From: Cryptomeria japonica
Taxonomy: Eukaryota > Streptophyta > Pinopsida > Cupressales > Cupressaceae
Reading direction: 5' to 3'
Assembly (NCBI RefSeq): GCF_030272615.1
Contig: NC_081414.1
Span: 338,440,502-338,504,501 of the forward strand
Length of the DNA stretch: 64,000 nucleotides
Of this stretch, positions 60,302 through 64,000 are shown in pieces. The translations under genes were made by a program, and so were the position numbers. The notes beneath the pieces were generated by a model. That model saw only the letters and a program-made list of their open reading frames with translations. It did not search any database and had not been told where the DNA came from. Positions within the stretch are counted from its first letter, which is position 1. Every line of letters begins with the position of its first letter.

Positions 60302-60719
60302 GTTGTATAAAGCATCAGGCTCCCATGCATATCGGCAAAAACACCAAAAACATTTTGATAAATGACCTGAAGAAAATACAAAAACATCAAAATAGTAAAG
60401 AAAAATCATGCATCCAAATGGTGAACAACCACTCTGATGGCACCTTGGGTAAGTACAATGGTGAAAACCTGGCAAACAGGCACCACTCGTAAAGGCTATG
60501 GCTCCATTGTTTTTCAGACTTGTTGCGATCACGTTCATTGCATCCACTCATCCATTCGTCCAAACCATGGCTGGTTATTGATCTGCAATCCAGGATAGTA
60601 CTTCGTGCGTCTGACATCCCGCTTTTTCATAGTCATGTCTAAATTGGGGGCAATACCCTTAATCTAGTTTGATGGAAGTGGATAGTACACTGTTTTGTGA
60701 TTCACTGAGTTCTACATTG

Positions 60720-60870
60720 AAAACTATCTCACAAAATCCAAAAACATTCAAAATTGTCTCTCAAAATCCAAAAACATTGAAAAACTATCTCACAAAATCC
60801 AAAAACATTCAAAACTGTCTCAGAAAATACAAAAACATTCAAAACTATCTCACAAAATCCAAAAATATCA
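60720..60870. repeat. Degenerate ~31-36-bp tandem repeats in Ogre-2 3' UTR
   Basis: Five units with core ctca(c/g)aaaatccaaaaaca separated by ttcaaaactgt-like sequence. Ogre-1 has about two units at 46488-46550, so copy number has changed between the elements. Confidence 0.8.
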
Positions 60871-61453
60871 GAAAACATCAAATCAATCAAAAATATGGCA
60901 CCACCCTATACATACGTTTTTCAAAGCAGATACCAAGCAAAACATTACGAAAAACTCCAATGATGACCACTTATCCAATCAACCAAACAATCAACATCAA
61001 ACATGCAAACTATCTTAACAAGGATACATCCTTCCTTACCAAGAAACAAAGACAAGATGACATTTTTCTTTGACAAGAAAATTCTATTTAAGCTATCAAA
61101 TACTTGGTTGATTTGTGGGTTATTTATTCATATACTAGGTTCCTAAAACATTGTTTGTGTATCTTCTGTGAACTGTTCCAATGAAGTACTGGGGCATGTC
61201 CTAATGGTGTCTACGTGAGAAGTTCACTAAGCTACGCGATCATAGGCAAAATACAATCATAGATCACTACGTCTTTCTGACTACAGCATATACCTCGACC
61301 ATATGAGCATAAACCATTATCAAGGGTCCATATTCTTTATTTTTTATATATATGTTGTTTGCCTACAGGTACAATGCTCCATCATTTGGTTCCTACTGCC
61401 TCATCCAAACTCGATGATGGTTTATCTCTAATTACGGTATGAACTTGTCTCAG

Positions 61454-61499
61454 GATATGATCGGCGAAAGATCAAGGAGGACGTTCCAAGTCATGCATG
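61454..61499 (-). repeat. 46-bp Ogre inverted repeat, copy 4 (3' UTR of Ogre-2)
   Basis: Reverse complement of the 49880-49925 segment with a few mismatches. Confidence 0.85.
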
Positions 61500-62772
61500 A
61501 AAGGAGATAATCCTTATCTATTCTGCAAGCAATATGCAGGTCAACTTGATCCATTATATCAAGTTGCTTGTATTAACTTGCTATATCAAAATCCATGTAA
61601 GGAATACTCGAGTCATCTTGAATCATTATGTCAAGTTGCTTATATTTTCTTACAATATTTAAAGCTCAATGATGAAAATAAAGCACTATGGATCATCATT
61701 CCATCTCATCTGTATATATTACATTTCATCCATCCATACATTCATAAATAGTTGCATATCATTCATACATAGTAATGACAATTGGTACATACTCTATTTT
61801 CCTCTTCTTCCATAGGAATGAGTCATAGGTCCTCAATTTCTTCTATCTAACATCGAACCCCCCACCGTCCCCATCTCAATAATCAACATCGCATACCCTA
61901 TATCATGTCCCAATCAACCCAATCAAGCCACATTCATCACCATCCATCTCTAAATAGGAGGGGTTGTGTTTCCTATCCTAAGTCATCATATAAGCCAAGC
62001 AAGTTACTCTGTCTGCACAGACACATCAACTCACACACACCTAGACTATCAACAGATACTCTGATCAAGTATCTTCGGGTCTCAACAGGTAATTGATCAT
62101 GGTAATCCTAGACTACATCAGGCATTTATCATAATGACCTAGTCTCAACGGGGCTGCTATGATTCACCACAACCATCCATCCCATGCACACACTATCAAT
62201 TGATCAACCAATTAAACACAATCACAACGGACAATTACATCAATTGTCTAAGTCTCAACGAGTATTTTGCTTCATATACCTTGACTTCATTGGGCAATTA
62301 CATCAATTGTCTAAGTCACATCAGGTCACTTTGATTCACTTACTCAGACTTTATCCTGTCCAAACAACGAACTGACATCATCTATCATGCTTTGACTCGA
62401 CCGATGCAATTAAATGAATTGCACCAGATTGTCCAACCAATTTTGATCAATTGTTTAACATCAATCCAAACCACACACTACATCTGCTCTGTATCTCTTG
62501 CATGACCTCAAGGTACTCGTTGGCTTGTTGTTTCTCCATTTCACTCCATTTTCTCCCATTCTTTCCCCGTTATTGCTAACTTCTTCTCTTCTACCACCCT
62601 GCCAATTTTCACTCTTTTTCAAGAGATCGCCCGATTTTTCAAAAAAAATTGGCCCATCTCTTGATGGGGCATACCACCCACTAAATTAACATTTTTTGGG
62701 GGCATTTCTTCACACCTATTTCTCTTTCTTTGAAACAACACGATAAACCGCACTGTCTCAAAGAGGGGCAAA

Positions 62773-63242
62773 TGTAGTCACATAAATCTGTCCATTTTAA
62801 TTAAATGAATATTTCGTATTTATTTGATTAAAAATCCACTAGCCATAAGTTAATTAAATTAATATTTAATTAATTCATCTTCAAACACTCTCCTATTAAT
62901 TAAATAAATTATCCAATTTATTTTAATTCATTCATTCAACCAAATTCACAGTCAATTAAATGAATAAATCTTATTTATTCAATTTAATCCCCTTTCCTCT
63001 TTTAAATAAATTAAATAAAACATTTATTTAAATCATAAATCCTCCCACTTGCATTTTCCTACAAATGCAAGTTGCAACCACAAGTTGAAATAAATTAATT
63101 TGATTTTAATTAAAATCCTATTTTCCCTCACCCACCAAATCCACTTGCACTCTTAAAGCCCCTTCTAGATTCTTCTAAACCCTTCCTAATTAACCTAATC
63201 CATCCCCTAATTATTGTCATATTCCTAAGCAACTTGGAGTCA
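62773..63242 (+). repeat. Ogre-2 3' LTR, truncated
   Basis: Begins TGTAGTCACATAAATC after the polypurine tract. It follows the other Ogre LTRs for ~470 bp to ...gcaacttggagtcactt, then switches to inverted LTR sequence. The promoter, R and U5 parts are absent. Confidence 0.88.
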
Positions 63243-63541
63243 CTTGTGGTTGTAGGAAAATGCAAGTGGGAGGATTTATGATTTAAATAAATGTTTTATT
63301 CAATTTAGTTGAAAGAGAAAAGGGGATTAAATTGAATAAATAAGATTTATTCATTTAATTGACTGTGAATTTGGTCGAATGAATGAATTAAAATAAATTG
63401 AATAATTTATTTAATTAATAGGAGAGTGTTTGAAGATGAATTAATTAAATATTAATTTAATTAACTGATGGCTAGTGAATTTTTAATCAGATAAATATGA
63501 AATATTCATTTAATTAAAATGGACAGATTTATGTGACTACA
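63243..63541 (-). repeat. Inverted Ogre LTR 5' part (foldback)
   Basis: The minus strand from 63541 reads TGTAGTCACATAAATC and continues about 300 bp into the LTR. With 62773-63242 it makes a large inverted repeat with arms of ~300 bp and a ~170-bp single-copy centre. The switch point shares the microhomology actt with the LTR. A ~13-bp deletion lies next to it. Confidence 0.88.
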
Positions 63542-64000
63542 AAAACCAATCAATAAAGTATCAATTGCCAACAATCTCCCCTTTTGGCATTGATGGCAAC
63601 ACTCATGTGAAAAATGGTCACAACTATCAATTTCATCCTGCCCTTCTCCCCTTGAGTTGAATATGCAAAATGCTCCAATACTCCAAAATTCCAAAAACTC
63701 TATAACTCCCCCTAATGTATGGAACCCTTCATTCATTTTCACATGTATACTACTCCCCCTTTGACATCAATGCCCAAAAATTGTAAAAAGAATGTCAAAT
63801 AATAATAATTGTACACTAAATATCTCCAAAAATGTCTTACTGGAGCTTGGCCAATTTCAAGATTTCTGGGTAAGCTTTCTCTAGTAACTCCACATAAGTA
63901 TCCCAACCAGTTTTGAATGTGCTGGAGATAGATACAAGTCCACTCAATAAATATGCAAGCGATTCTTTCTCATTAACTTCTATCGGTGTGGGCTTACCAA
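63542..64000 (-). mobile_element. Right-edge LTR element, minus strand, cut by the Ogre composite and the window end
   Basis: On the minus strand an LTR start TGTTGGCAATTGATAC lies at 63573 and is cut after 32 bp by the Ogre inverted LTR. It is preceded by a polypurine tract (minus strand: aatgccaaaaggggagat, 63574-63591). An upstream tract lies at about 63751-63775 (minus strand: cattgatgtcaaagggggag). This is the same two-tract arrangement as elements A and C, so a fourth relative is present here. Confidence 0.75.
63837..64000 (-). CDS. C-terminal end of an ORF of the right-edge element (partial)
   Basis: Open minus-strand frame entering at 64000 and ending at the TAA at 63837-63839, about 53 residues. 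It contains EKESLAYLLSGLVSISSTF and KTGWDTYVELLEKAYPEIL. Composition suggests helices. It ends about 60 bp before the upstream polypurine tract, the same place where the extra ORF of element C ends relative to its tract. It could be the C-terminus of a comparable extra ORF, though the two ends are not clearly alike by eye. No domain recognised. Confidence 0.4.
   Translation of the reverse strand, partial: GKPTPIEVNEKESLAYLLSGLVSISSTFKTGWDTYVELLEKAYPEILKLAKLQ

Larger units (their letters stand above)
49978..62772 (+). mobile_element. Ogre-2 (Tat-lineage Gypsy) internal region
   Basis: Primer site, ~2-kb leader, two upstream frames, gag, protease, G-patch-like block, linker, RT, RNase H, archaeal-type RNase H, integrase and a ~2.5-kb 3' UTR ending in a polypurine tract (about 62760-62772). 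It has no nested insertions, so it gives the uninterrupted version of each insertion site in Ogre-1. Decayed by many stops and some frameshifts. Confidence 0.88.
60302..62772 (+). other. Ogre-2 3' UTR ending in polypurine tract
   Basis: About 2.5 kb with no believable gene. It contains degenerate ~31-36-bp tandem repeats (actatctcacaaaatccaaa units, 60720-60870), the reversed 46-bp repeat (61454-61499), and two copies of an acaattacatcaattgtctaag-type motif (62223-62320). The polypurine tract aaagaggggcaaa lies at 62760-62772. It aligns with 39524-39678 plus 46217-48445. Confidence 0.75.

Noticed and set aside
16650-63546. Target-site duplication around the whole Ogre composite
   Set aside because: Left flank is caaat and right flank is aaaac; they do not match, so a simple single insertion is not supported.
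1-64000. tRNA, rRNA, organellar or bacterial segments
   Set aside because: I saw no cloverleaf, conserved rRNA block or organellar gene while reading either strand; the tRNA-like matches are retroelement primer sites.

Overview
This is an AT-rich plant nuclear window made almost entirely of transposable elements. Nested LTR retrotransposons, a CACTA-type transposase with introns and a PPR (pentatricopeptide) pseudogene of the plant-specific kind all point to a seed plant with a very large genome. The wording of the PPR repeats and the long, decayed, nested retroelements fit a gymnosperm such as a conifer best, but that is inference. I found no intact host gene, tRNA, rRNA or CRISPR array.

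Layout. 1-3318 (minus): a decayed, intron-bearing TNP2-type CACTA transposase gene that runs off the left edge. 4919-5647: a PPR pseudogene. 5.8-16.65 kb: mostly non-coding DNA with two small GC-rich islands. One island holds an array of seven near-identical 22-bp hairpins (11177-11427), just after two palindromes built on a CCCTAACCC motif.

16.65-63.54 kb is a composite of Tat/Ogre-type Gypsy elements. It starts with a minus-strand LTR and 3'-UTR piece (16655-18657). This is joined head-to-head to plus-strand Ogre-1 (internal region 18658-48445). A shared central LTR follows (48446-49977), then Ogre-2 (49978-62772), then an LTR that folds back on itself (62773-63541). Both Ogre copies carry an upstream reading frame, gag, protease, a G-patch-like segment, RT, RNase H, a second (archaeal-type) RNase H and integrase. 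All are broken by stops and frameshifts, and some of the stops sit at the same place in both copies.

Ogre-1 was hit by three younger Copia-like elements, each with TG...CA LTRs and a perfect 5-bp target duplication. A (22808-30561, TSD tactg) is a full gag-pol Copia, now dead. B (33455-36481, TSD gtatt) encodes only a gag-like protein and is very young, with LTRs differing at 1 of 319 positions. C (39679-46211, TSD gtgcg) has a gag-like zinc-knuckle region, but where pol should be it has a single ~1,068-codon frame of unknown function. A fourth relative enters on the minus strand at the right edge (63542-64000). A, B and C carry the same initiator-tRNA-Met-type primer site. A, C and the right-edge element also share a doubled polypurine tract, so C could have been mobilised by A-like machinery.

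The best candidates for something undescribed are the seven-hairpin array, the large extra frame of element C, and the 46-bp inverted repeat in the Ogre family that marks the head-to-head junction.
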